DNA of 47,015 nt from Bacillota bacterium (GTDB lineage: Bacteria > Vulcanimicrobiota > SpSt-956 > JAKJGF01). Numbering within the stretch: the stretch's first letter is position 1; each line of letters begins with the position of its first letter. The position numbers were made by a program, and so were the translations under genes. The stretch is from contig JAKJGF010000003.1 of NCBI GenBank assembly GCA_022704525.1, forward strand, positions 1 to 47,015, read 5' to 3'. Shown here piece by piece: positions 25,626-34,402 of the stretch. The notes under the pieces were generated by a model. That model was not told the origin of the DNA, made no database searches, and saw only the letters and a list, made by a program, of their open reading frames with translations.

Positions 25626-27402
25626 TTTTTCCCCCTGTGAATTCAACAGGACACCAGGCAGGTTCCTGATTATTTGCAATTCCCCCTACCAGCTTTAAAA
25701 GACCTGTACCATCGATATTTATTACACAGATAGAACTTGGAGCCTTAGTCCCTGAAGAAAAAGCGATTTTTTGCCCATCAGGTGACCAGGAAGGATATCT
25801 CTTCCATACTTCATCAAAAGTAAGCTGACTTTTTATTCCTCCATAAATATCTATAACAATCAGCTGAGCAATATTATCAGAAATTTCTGTTTTAGTATAA
25901 GCTATCTTACTGTTGTCAGGAGACCAGGAAAAATCATATTCTTCTCCTCTGTCAGAAGTAAGATTAATCTGCATATTTCCGTCGCTATTCATTATATATA
26001 AATCAGATTGACCTTCTTTTTTTGCTGTAAAAGCAATCATTTTACCATCTCCTGACCAGAGAAAATCTTTTTCTTCAAGGGAATTATTTGTCAAATTCAC
26101 CAGTTCAGATCCTTCCAGATTTACAGTATAAATCTCATTACTTCCGGTGCGATTGGACATAAAAGCCAATCTGTCACCATCAGGTGACCAGAGTGGTTTT
26201 GTATCTTTCCAGGAACCGGAAGTTATCTGTTTCTGTCCTGTACCGTCAGCATTTATTATGAATATGTTTTCACGGCCTTCATATTTTCCTGTGCAGACAA
26301 GCTTACTACCATCAGGTGACCAGGAAGGCATATAATTATTTTCAGGGCTATTGGTAAGATTTATCTGATTTTTACCATCATAATCCATAATAAATATATC
26401 AAAATTACCTGTTCTATTAGAAACAAAAGCTATTTTTCCCCCGTCAGGAGACCAGAGAGGATTATAGTCCTCCCCTTTTTCTGGAGTTAAATTAATACTC
26501 TTAGAAGCAGACAAAAGATATATATCTCTGTTTCCTGATGCATCAGAAGTAAAAACGAGTAAATTCTTAAGCTCTTCCTGTAGAAAATGCTTTGTAGAGA
26601 ATAAAATTTCTCTGGAAATCTTACCTTTTATACATGGAGTCTGAGTATAACTATGAGCTTTTGTATAGGATATAACTCTGTTTCTGGCATAATCAAAAGC
26701 CTGTAGAAGGCTTATAGAGAAAGTTTCATCACTTTTTGTCTTTTTTATAGCCTCTATAAAAAAATGCACAAAAGTGCCGCCCTTAAGTTCATCTTCTTCT
26801 CTGATTAACTGATTAGAATCAGAAGATGTTATAAGTAAAATCCCTCCCCTGCTGGCAATAAAATCATCCATACCGGAGGATTTTTCAGCATCAAATATTA
26901 ATACTACATTACGAGATTTTACTGCCTTAAGCCAGTTACCAAGCTCATCATCTATTATATAGTTCCCATTGGGGTCAGAAATTTTACCATCATAAGGAAT
27001 TATACACTCATCAAGACCATCTTTTTCATCTCCATTATCATCTTTAATAAATGTTCCATAACCACTGAAAAAAATGAAAACCTCATCCTCTTATGAACAT
27101 TTGGAAGCAAGTTTCTCATATATAGCTTTTTTTATATTAGATTTAGTAGCTTCTTTACCAATTAACATATTTATATTATCTTCAGGAAAAGAAGCATAAT
27201 CTATGAGAAGTTTCTTAAATTTCAAAGCATCCTGTTCAGGATATTTTAGAGAAAGAAGGTTGCGATCCTTATATTTATCTATCGCTATAATAATTGCCCA
27301 TTTATTAATCTGATTATGAGAAAAAACAGAAAGAGATGATAAACAATAAAAAAATATATATATTATAAAAGACCAACTGATATATCTCTGCACTTTTAAC
27401 AT
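25618..27402 (-). pseudogene. Caspase-like (C14) pseudo-enzyme fused to a PD40 propeller, split by one in-frame stop
   Basis: One frame of about 594 codons runs from the ATG at 27402 (AAGGAT upstream) to 25618, broken only by a TAA at 27091-27093. The first part has a signal peptide and a C14 p20 domain (KWAIIIAIDKYKD...). Beyond the stop the frame continues EDEVFIFFSGYGTF and VVLIFDAEKSSG, the caspase His and Cys motifs, but the His is Tyr (codon 27058-27060) and the Cys is Glu (codon 26884-26886). Then come about seven PD40 repeats (WSPDGxKIAF) to the end. No Shine-Dalgarno sequence precedes the internal ATG at 26871. It is either a recent nonsense pseudogene or a readthrough case. Confidence 0.82.
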
Positions 27403-27441
27403 TTATCCTTAATATTCTAAATTTGATGAATATAAAAAACA

Positions 27442-27987
27442 CTATTCACCATAAAATAAAACCAGACCTTCTCGTAAATCCCTTATAAACTGAATTACTT
27501 CAGATCTATACTCTGGAACATCATCCTCTACAATATCACTCTCTACAATATCACTCTCTACAATATTATCCTCTACAATATCATTCTCTACCTCATCTTC
27601 TTTATCTCCCAGAACTTCTGATAAATGTTTTGTTTTAAAACTGCTTTTTTCCAACTCAGGTTCTGATTCTATTTCTCTTATATCATCAAATCTGATGGCT
27701 TTCTCTGACTGTCCGGGTTTGGGACCTTCTTCTATAGAACGAATTAAATCTTCCTTTTCTTCCTTAGACAGAGGAGGTACAAGCAGAGAAAGCCTGTTCT
27801 GTCTGGCATAATCTGCCATTTCCTGAGAACATTTAGTTTTAACCCTCTGACATGCTTCACGATTAAGTTTATATTGCTCTCTTTCTTCAGAAGATAATTT
27901 AGAAAGCAATATAGTATCAATTTTTTTAAGTGTATAATCATATTCAAACAATTTTTTTTGATATTCCTTAAGTTTTGCCTGACTCAT
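27442..27987 (-). CDS. Acidic protein with a short tandem repeat
   Basis: The protein (181 residues) has a helical Lys/Glu-rich N-terminal part (about 1-90), then a repetitive acidic segment with units IVESD/IVEDN at about residues 132-152, and a short C-terminal helix (VIQFIRDLREGLVLFYGE). No family is recognised. The ATG at 27987 has AAGGGGGG upstream. It lies 39 nt upstream of the caspase-like gene on the same strand and may be the first gene of the operon 27987-22273. Confidence 0.65.
   Translation of the reverse strand: MSQAKLKEYQKKLFEYDYTLKKIDTILLSKLSSEEREQYKLNREACQRVKTKCSQEMADYARQNRLSLLVPPLSKEEKEDLIRSIEEGPKPGQSEKAIRFDDIREIESEPELEKSSFKTKHLSEVLGDKEDEVENDIVEDNIVESDIVESDIVEDDVPEYRSEVIQFIRDLREGLVLFYGE
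27522..27592 (-). repeat. 15-bp minisatellite in a coding sequence
   Basis: About four to five units of TCTACAATATCACTC with small variants encode the (I/V)VESD/IVEDN acidic repeats of the protein at 27442. The unit length is 15 bp, so copy-number change keeps the frame. Confidence 0.65.
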
Positions 27988-28193
27988 AAATGAGCCCCCC
28001 TTATACGTATGATAAGTGATGAACTTTCATAGCTTTTAATTAAAGACTTTTTATCAGAATCTCTCTGGACTTGCGGTCTGAATAGCCAGTGTCGAGTATA
28101 AACAAAACTCTGCTAATTCTTAATTATTTTAAAATATTCTATATTAAAAGGCTTTTTCCTAGCTAATTTTAACAAAATGTTAACAATTACTTA

Positions 28194-28222
28194 TTTACTT
28201 TTATAAAGTGAAATGATAATAT
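28194..28222 (+). promoter_or_regulatory. Possible promoter of the LEA-like gene
   Basis: TTTACT and TAATAT, 17 bp apart, lie about 57 bp before the start. The box match is moderate only. The surrounding 27988-28278 spacer holds nothing else recognisable. Confidence 0.35.
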
Positions 28223-28278
28223 AGATTTGGTCAAGGGTTTATATTTTAACAAACTTCTAAAGAGGAGGAGAATTTAGA

Positions 28279-30144
28279 ATGAAAATATCCGAACATAGAG
28301 CAAGTCAAGTTGGAACTCAAAAAAAAGCTCCTAAAAAAACTGAAAAATGCCCCATCCTCGAACAGACAGATGCGGTTGTAATAGGCCAACATCTTAAAGA
28401 AGAAGGTATGGCAACTCAGTTAAAAGGAAAGAAAATACAGGAAGAAGCAAGAACAGAATTTAAAGCAGAGATAGAAGATTTAAAAACCAGTAAAAAAATG
28501 AAAGCAGAAGCAGAAGCTTTGAAAAATGCAGGAGAAGAAATAGAAAAAGCAGGTCATGAAGCAGAAGCAAGTTCCATAAAGAAAATGGGAGAAAATATGG
28601 ACAAAGAAAAAGCTGCCCACGCAGCAGAAGCTGCAGCAGCAGACAAATTCGCCACAGGTGTAGTAGATAGTGTAGGTGCTATGTTAATAGGAGAAATTGC
28701 CAAACAGGGACTGGCTATGGGGTTAGAGGTAGAGAAAAAAGCTGATGAACTTGAAAAAGCATCTCTAGGGAAGATTGAAACAGCCATAGCTGATAGAGAA
28801 GCAGGAGCACAAATGGTTAAGGAAAACGCCGAAAAGATAGGTCAGTATCTTAATATAGAAGTTGAAGGAGATAAGATTCAAGGAGAAGGTTTTATGGATT
28901 TAGAAGAAGGTCTTAGTAAAACTGCCCAGGGTGCTGATCTCCTCGGTAAGGCCAAACTGGATTTCCAGGTTGCCCACGGTTTAGAAAAAGAAGGAAACAT
29001 AGCTGCAACTGAATCAGCAAGACTGGCTCATAAAGCAGCAAAGAAAAAAGAGAAAGCTGCCGCAAAAGAAGCAGTTGCTACCCAACTGAAAGGTAAAGCA
29101 GCAGAATCCGATGCAACAGCTATAGTAAAAGATAAAGAAGCAGAGTTTCTTACAGCAGAAGGAGAAAAATTTGATTTGCTGGCTTCTATAATAGCTAAAA
29201 AAACTGCTATTGACGAAGAATTTGCTGCTGACCTGCAGGAAGTAAAAAGTGATTATAAAAAACCTTTCCTGGAAGATGCTTTACACCACATAGAAGTACA
29301 AACTGACATAAAGGCAGAAAGAGAAAAAGAGGCAGATACTTCCTTTGCAAAAGCCAGTGCAGAACAAAAAGAGGCAAAGAAACTTAAAACAAAAGCAAAA
29401 GAACTCAGAGAAGGAGCAGCAGAGTTAGAAACATGTGCGACCCATCTGAAGGGAAAAGCTGCTATAGAAGAACAGGCTTCAGCTGCTAAAGGAGAAGTAT
29501 CAAAACAGAAACTTGCCGAAGCGGGCGCAAAGAAAACTGAAGCTACAGAGAAAAAGACAAAAGGTTCTGCCCTCAAAGCAGAAGGCTTACAGCAAAAAGA
29601 AGACGGTCTCTTTGCTGTGGAACTTGGAGAAGCCTTTGAGGGAGCAGCTACAACTCTGCAATCTGAAGCTCTCAAGAAAGCACAGCTTGGAGATGTTATA
29701 GAGGATGCAGACTTCTCAGCAAAACAGGCAGCTCTTAAAGATTTAACTGCTGCTCATGAAGCAGAAGGAGAAGCTCTCAAGATTCAGACGGAAGCTCTTA
29801 AAGTGGCAAAGACAGCTCAAGAGATGCATGAAACTGCTATAAAAGACAAAGAGGCTGCCTATGAGGAAATTGTTACTCAGAGCACTCTTGAAGCAGAAGC
29901 TATACAGGGTCAAAAAGAAGCCCTCGGTGAATTTATGGAAGCTGATAAAACCATTCATAAAGGTAGAGATATACAGGCCGCCGGAGAAGTTAAAGCAGAA
30001 AAGAGCAGGAAGAAGAGAGAAAAAGCTATTGAAGATCTCAAGGAAAGTGCTGATAAACTTAAAACCGGTAAAGCTGTGGAAGGCAAAGGTGCCAAGTATG
30101 TGGGACTTGCAGAAGAAATATTAAAACAGCAGGGTGGTCAATAA
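28279..30144 (+). CDS. LEA-like, Ala/Lys/Glu-rich coiled-coil protein
   Basis: The 621-residue protein is almost entirely charged and helix-forming. It is dominated by Ala, Lys and Glu with few aromatics and few prolines, and contains three copies of a (M/V/C)AT(Q/H)LKGK motif (about residues 45, 270 and 395) followed by similar 11-ish residue Ala-Glu-Lys blocks. This composition fits the late-embryogenesis-abundant or hydrophilin type, or a structural coiled coil. No signal peptide is seen. The ATG at 28279 has GAGGAGG. LEA-type proteins are linked to desiccation or cold tolerance, and that role is inference here. A repeat element separates it from the next gene. Confidence 0.7.
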   Translation: MKISEHRASQVGTQKKAPKKTEKCPILEQTDAVVIGQHLKEEGMATQLKGKKIQEEARTEFKAEIEDLKTSKKMKAEAEALKNAGEEIEKAGHEAEASSIKKMGENMDKEKAAHAAEAAAADKFATGVVDSVGAMLIGEIAKQGLAMGLEVEKKADELEKASLGKIETAIADREAGAQMVKENAEKIGQYLNIEVEGDKIQGEGFMDLEEGLSKTAQGADLLGKAKLDFQVAHGLEKEGNIAATESARLAHKAAKKKEKAAAKEAVATQLKGKAAESDATAIVKDKEAEFLTAEGEKFDLLASIIAKKTAIDEEFAADLQEVKSDYKKPFLEDALHHIEVQTDIKAEREKEADTSFAKASAEQKEAKKLKTKAKELREGAAELETCATHLKGKAAIEEQASAAKGEVSKQKLAEAGAKKTEATEKKTKGSALKAEGLQQKEDGLFAVELGEAFEGAATTLQSEALKKAQLGDVIEDADFSAKQAALKDLTAAHEAEGEALKIQTEALKVAKTAQEMHETAIKDKEAAYEEIVTQSTLEAEAIQGQKEALGEFMEADKTIHKGRDIQAAGEVKAEKSRKKREKAIEDLKESADKLKTGKAVEGKGAKYVGLAEEILKQQGGQ

Positions 30145-30168
30145 GAGTCAATCTATAATTTAATAAGT

Positions 30169-30226
30169 TAAAAGGTGAAAGGTGAACCGTGAAAAAACTT
30201 ATTCTTTCGTTTCACCTTTCACTTTC
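30169..30226. repeat. Inverted GTGAAAGGTGAA / TTCACCTTTCAC pair
   Basis: AAAGGTGAAAGGTGAAC at 30171-30187 and GTTTCACCTTTCACTTT at 30209-30225 are complementary over about 15 bp with one indel. It could fold as a hairpin after the LEA-like gene and may act as a terminator, although no clear U-run follows. Confidence 0.5.
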
Positions 30227-30237
30227 CATCTTTCAAT

Positions 30238-30322
30238 ATTGTTAAATTATTAGATTATGTTTAAAGCTATCAGCAATCAGCTTAAGGAAAAGCTGAAAGC
30301 TGATAGCTAATAATAATTAAAT
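30238..30322. repeat. MITE-like dispersed element, copy 2
   Basis: It is the inverse of the element at 16402-16520: left end ATTGTTAAATTATTAG, a hairpin AGCTATCAGC...GCTGATAGCT, and right end CTAATAATAATTAAAT. The last bases run into the ATG of the next gene at 30321, so the element forms that gene's leader. Confidence 0.65.
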
Positions 30323-31190
30323 GACAAAATTTTTATTATTACTTTTTATATTAATATTAACCTGTACGGTTTTATCAAAAAACACAAAAAATCTCCCTGG
30401 GGTAATTCAGGATCACGGAGAAATGATTCTTATACCAGAAGGAGATTTTTTAATGGGAACTTCAGAAGAAGAAATTAAAAAAATTGCCAGAGAATTCAAA
30501 AAATCATATAAATATTTTCTTTCTGAAACACCAGAACATAAAGTATTTCTATCAGCTTACTATATTGATAAATATGAGGTAAGTAACAGACAGTATCAGA
30601 AATTTATAGAAGCAGGTGGTTATGAAAACCACATCTTCTGGACAGAGGAAGGCTGGATCTGGAAAGAAAAAAATGTCTATGAAGAACCAAAATGGTGGCT
30701 TTCAGGTCAGAATAAAAGTGGTATCAACCATCCTGACTATCCGGTGGTAGGTGTAAGCTGGTATGAGGCATATGCCTATGCTAAATGGGCAAATAAAAGG
30801 CTGCCTACAGAATCAGAATGGGAAAAAGCATCCAGGGGAACAGAGGGATTTATATATCCATGGGGAATGGAATGGGATATAAATAAAAGTGTTTCTATGG
30901 GAAAAGAAATTCAACCTGTAGGAAGTATAGAAGAAGGAAAATCTTCTTATAGTGTTATGGATATGTCGGGGAATGTATGGGAATGGTGTTCTGACTGGTA
31001 TGATCCAAAATACTATATATCTTCTCCCTATAAAAATCCACCCGGTCCAAAAGAAGGTCAGTATAAAATCCTCAGAGGCGGATGTGGTGGAAATTCACAT
31101 TCCTATTACTTCAGATGCTCAAACCGCCACTGGGCCAAAGAAAATTTCTGGGATGCCTATACGGGCTTCAGATGTGTGAAGGATATATAA
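30321..31190 (+). CDS. Exported FGE/SUMF1-domain protein
   Basis: The protein (289 residues) has a signal peptide (about 1-19) and then an FGE-sulfatase domain from about residue 30 to the end: GDFLMGTSEEE, YEVSNRQYQKFIEAGGY, NHPDYPVVGVSWYEA, LPTESEWEKASRG, MSGNVWEWCSDWYDPKYY, ILRGGCGGN and TGFRCVKDI. In true formylglycine-generating enzymes two Cys near the end are catalytic. Here the first is replaced by Tyr (SHSYYFRCSN) and only the second Cys remains, so it is probably not a canonical FGE. The start at 30321 has no Shine-Dalgarno sequence because the MITE-like copy abuts it. Confidence 0.83.
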   Translation: MTKFLLLLFILILTCTVLSKNTKNLPGVIQDHGEMILIPEGDFLMGTSEEEIKKIAREFKKSYKYFLSETPEHKVFLSAYYIDKYEVSNRQYQKFIEAGGYENHIFWTEEGWIWKEKNVYEEPKWWLSGQNKSGINHPDYPVVGVSWYEAYAYAKWANKRLPTESEWEKASRGTEGFIYPWGMEWDINKSVSMGKEIQPVGSIEEGKSSYSVMDMSGNVWEWCSDWYDPKYYISSPYKNPPGPKEGQYKILRGGCGGNSHSYYFRCSNRHWAKENFWDAYTGFRCVKDI

Positions 31191-31216
31191 CAGTTTATGT
31201 TTTATGGATTATCCAC

Positions 31217-32284
31217 TCACTGGACTCTAACTACGTCCCACCAGAAGTCTCCATTTTTATATCTTACTGAAGCTATGACATATTTTATTGTTTTTCCCTC
31301 TTTCAGAGCTAAAGTAAAAGGAGAAATATCTGTTCTTTCATCTGATATGGCATGATGCTTTTTATTCAGCCCGTAACATTCTAACTCTTTTATATCCTCT
31401 GGATTTCCAATCCAGCTAACAGTTAATTTCTCACTATTATAGTCAAAAGCAAGGTAATCTTCCAGCTCTTCTTCAGGAACTTCTTTTATTTCCTCTTTTT
31501 CAAAAGAAGAAGATAGCCGTGGAAGCAAATTTATATAGCTTTTATCTGACTGTAATAATCTGCTCTGAAGAGAGATTTCTTCATTTATATTACCTATTCT
31601 TGTTATAAAATCCGGATGACTGCTCATCCAGCCTGGAAACCATAAGGTATCCCTTTTCTCTTTTTCCCACATCTTAAAAAGTTCTGAAAATTCATGAGGG
31701 TTTCTACCAGACTGAATAAGCATCTGAACACTGGAAAGATCGCATTCTGTTTCATTATCACGGCTGTATTTAGGTTCAAATATATATGCATCAAGATATG
31801 AAAGTATTTGAATTGGCCTGTAGGCAACACCACCTGTGGCAAGAATAGCTACAGTATAAAAAATCTCCTTTCTTTTCATTCTCTCATAGAGTTGAGAAAA
31901 ATGCTGGGCCTCTATATGAGTTATTTCATGACCTATAATTGCTGCTAACTGATCATCTGAAAGATCCATATCCAGAAGACCACGAAATATATAAACATGC
32001 CCTCCCGGGAGGGCGAAGGCATTTACCTCCTCAGAATCAAGAACACTGAATTTATAAAGAAAAGGCCTGGTAGTGAATCTGGAAAGATCACGGCCAATAC
32101 GCTGAATCCTTTCTACAGTTTCTGGATCTCTGTAAAGATCATAATAGGATTCTACTTCCAGAGCTATCTGATGACCAAGTATTATTTCTTCTTCTGTAGA
32201 AAGTTCAAAATAACTGCATCCAGTAGTTAAGAAAAGAGTTATAATTACAATACTTAATATTATTTTACTTATAGCCTTTTTCAT
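31217..32284 (-). CDS. M48-family metalloprotease, lipoprotein
   Basis: The protein (355 residues) has a lipoprotein signal with lipobox LTTGC (Cys23). The M48 zinc motif HEITH is at 119-123, and the third zinc ligand is Glu178 in the SRDNETECD segment. It resembles BepA/YfgC-like outer-envelope proteases that cut misfolded envelope proteins, anchored by lipid at the membrane. The C-terminal ~150 residues after the protease core hold no recognised domain. The ATG has AAAGGTG upstream. It is convergent with the FGE gene at 31190 (26 nt gap). Confidence 0.88.
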   Translation of the reverse strand: MKKAISKIILSIVIITLFLTTGCSYFELSTEEEIILGHQIALEVESYYDLYRDPETVERIQRIGRDLSRFTTRPFLYKFSVLDSEEVNAFALPGGHVYIFRGLLDMDLSDDQLAAIIGHEITHIEAQHFSQLYERMKRKEIFYTVAILATGGVAYRPIQILSYLDAYIFEPKYSRDNETECDLSSVQMLIQSGRNPHEFSELFKMWEKEKRDTLWFPGWMSSHPDFITRIGNINEEISLQSRLLQSDKSYINLLPRLSSSFEKEEIKEVPEEELEDYLAFDYNSEKLTVSWIGNPEDIKELECYGLNKKHHAISDERTDISPFTLALKEGKTIKYVIASVRYKNGDFWWDVVRVQ

Positions 32285-32300
32285 AGATAATCACCTTTCA

Positions 32301-32360
32301 TATCGTGATGCGTGACGGGTGGGTGCAATTAACTTCTCACTTTTCACCTCTCACTCTTTC
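32301..32360. repeat. GTGAAAAGTGA-type repeat covering a gene end
   Basis: On the minus strand this reads GAGTGAGAGGTGAAAAGTGAGAAG and continues into the spacer. The final codons and stop of the HEAT gene at 32337 are made from it. Confidence 0.55.
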
Positions 32361-34208
32361 CAGTTTCTTTATAGCTTCCTTAATAGCCCTTATAGTTATT
32401 ATACTTTCTTCCTCATAAAGAGCATTCCTGAGTGCTACAAGTGCTTCTTTATCTCCAAGATTACCCAGAGCACGGGCAGAATTTTTACGAACAGAACTAT
32501 ATTCATCCTTAAGAGATCTCATAAGAGGCATAAGAGCCATCTTATTACCTATTTTCCCAAGGGCAATAGCTGCTTCTCCTCTTACATATTCATTCATATC
32601 TTGAAGAGAATTGATAAGAGAATTAACCCCTTCAGGGGAGGAAATATTACCAAGAGAAATAGCTGCTTCTCTTCTTATCTGCCAGGTATTATCACTCAGT
32701 GCATCTATAAGGGGGTAAATTAATCGTTTATCATCGGGAAAGTTTCCTAAAGCTCTTACTGTATACAATCTGACTACAGGTTCACCATCTTTAAGAGACT
32801 TCAATAAAGACTCTATAGCTCTGCTGTCTTTAAGTTTTCCGAGAGCATCTGCAGCATATAATCTAACTACAACATCCCTATCATTTAGAGCATCTATAAG
32901 AGGATAAAGTGATTCTTTATTCAGAGTTATATTAGAGAGTATATAAGTTGATATAGCTCTTACAATCTCATTATCATCCTTTAAATTAGGTGTAATTAAA
33001 GATATGGACTGTGGTTTATCCAAATCTATTAGAGATTCTGCTGCATATCTCTGGACAAAATAGTCTTTATCATGAAGTGCCTCTACAAGAGGTATAACAG
33101 CTTCATCAGCACCGGTCCTTCCAAGCTGTAAAGCTGCAAACCGTTTTATATCCATTTTTTCATTTCTCAATGCTTTCAGGAGATAATTCACAGGAAGAGC
33201 ATGAGGAATATTAGAAAGAGCTTCTTCTGCACTCAGTCTGACTGAATTATCTTCATGCAACACTGCTTCCATAAGCAAAGATTCAATATGTAGATCATTG
33301 CTATAACTTAAGGCCCAGAAAACAGAATGGCGTATTATATCAACATCAATACTTAAAGAATTTAAAAGAGCTTCCCTTGCCATGGGAGTATTTATCTTAC
33401 CAAGAACCAGAGCCGCTCCGGCTCTTTTTAGTTCAGAAGAAGAATCATCTTTTAATACGTCTATTAAATCATTTACAGCATTCTCTCCAAGAGATGTCAA
33501 TATTAATATAGCCTGATGAGATACCATAGAACGACTGTCATCCAGAACATCTATAAGAGGTTTAATACATGTTTTATCAGCAAGACCTGGTAATGATTCA
33601 ACAGCGCCAAGACGAACTCTGCCACTTTCATCTTTCAGTGCAGAAAGTATAGAGGAAAGGGTTTTTTTATCTTTAAGACTTCCCAGAATTTTTACAGAAT
33701 AATAACGAACATCTGAATCATCATCTTTTTCTAAAAATTCTATAAGCCTTGGCTTTAATGTATCCAGTAAAGCAGGATTACCAATATTATAAAGAGCTAA
33801 TATTGCATTCATACGAACAAGCTCATCAGAGTCATCAAGATATTTCATTATTACAGGGGCAGTGCTATAATCTTTAAAACTGGAAACTGCCTTAATTGCA
33901 GAAGCCTGAACTTCTTTATCCTTATCTTGAAATAAAGCAAGAAGAGGCTTATAAGACCTTTCATCTTTAATTAATCCGAGTACTATGGCAGATCTTAATC
34001 TTATATCTTTATTATCACTCGATAGAGATTTTATAAGTGGTTCTACAGTATCAGATCCAATATCAACAAGTTTCCATATAGAATATTGAACAATTGTATC
34101 ATTAGAAGAAGACAGATCTGTAATAAGCTTTTCTATAACTTCACTACAAAAAGCATTTTTAAAAGATAAGATAATTATAAAAATAATTAATATTACTATT
34201 TTCCTCAA
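32337..34208 (-). CDS. Exported HEAT-repeat protein
   Basis: The 623-residue protein has a signal peptide (1-21, ending FKNAFC) and then about 18-19 HEAT/PBS-lyase-like units (pattern LLKALRxxxxxVRxxAAxALGxLGDxxAIxPLI) to the end. This makes an extracytoplasmic alpha-solenoid for protein or ligand binding, in contrast to the cytoplasmic HEAT-TPR protein at 9009. The start is a TTG at 34208 with GGAG 8-10 nt upstream. The final residues (ERVRGEK) and the stop lie in a GTGAAAAGTGA-type repeat. Confidence 0.86.
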   Translation of the reverse strand: MRKIVILIIFIIILSFKNAFCSEVIEKLITDLSSSNDTIVQYSIWKLVDIGSDTVEPLIKSLSSDNKDIRLRSAIVLGLIKDERSYKPLLALFQDKDKEVQASAIKAVSSFKDYSTAPVIMKYLDDSDELVRMNAILALYNIGNPALLDTLKPRLIEFLEKDDDSDVRYYSVKILGSLKDKKTLSSILSALKDESGRVRLGAVESLPGLADKTCIKPLIDVLDDSRSMVSHQAILILTSLGENAVNDLIDVLKDDSSSELKRAGAALVLGKINTPMAREALLNSLSIDVDIIRHSVFWALSYSNDLHIESLLMEAVLHEDNSVRLSAEEALSNIPHALPVNYLLKALRNEKMDIKRFAALQLGRTGADEAVIPLVEALHDKDYFVQRYAAESLIDLDKPQSISLITPNLKDDNEIVRAISTYILSNITLNKESLYPLIDALNDRDVVVRLYAADALGKLKDSRAIESLLKSLKDGEPVVRLYTVRALGNFPDDKRLIYPLIDALSDNTWQIRREAAISLGNISSPEGVNSLINSLQDMNEYVRGEAAIALGKIGNKMALMPLMRSLKDEYSSVRKNSARALGNLGDKEALVALRNALYEEESIITIRAIKEAIKKLERVRGEK

Positions 34209-34346
34209 TGAAAGATCTCCTTTGTTTAATAGTCAGTTATCAGCAATCAGCCAATCTGTGTATAGAAATATTAGGCGTCATAAAATCACATTAATTCCGA
34301 TAATTTTAAAATTCTCCAATTCTCCGTTGAAACCTGCTTAGAATAG

Positions 34347-34370
34347 TTAAATTATTATTAGCTTTCAGCT
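34347..34370. repeat. Partial MITE-like end
   Basis: TTAAATTATTATTAGCTTTC repeats the first end of the elements at 16402 and 30322, without a full second half. Confidence 0.5.
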
Positions 34371-34402
34371 CCTAATACGAATTATTCATCAAGTGTACTG
34401 AT

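Noticed and set aside
26147..26335. Short plus-strand frame in the PD40 part of the caspase-like gene
   Set aside because: It is the reverse complement of repeated WSPDG codons and not a gene.
27522..27592. A CRISPR-like array
   Set aside because: The 15-bp units are contiguous without spacers and lie in frame in a gene; it is a minisatellite.
28554..28787. Open frames opposite the LEA-like gene
   Set aside because: The Ala/Lys/Glu codon bias of the plus-strand gene produces Ser/Ala/Phe-rich open reading in reverse; shadow frames.
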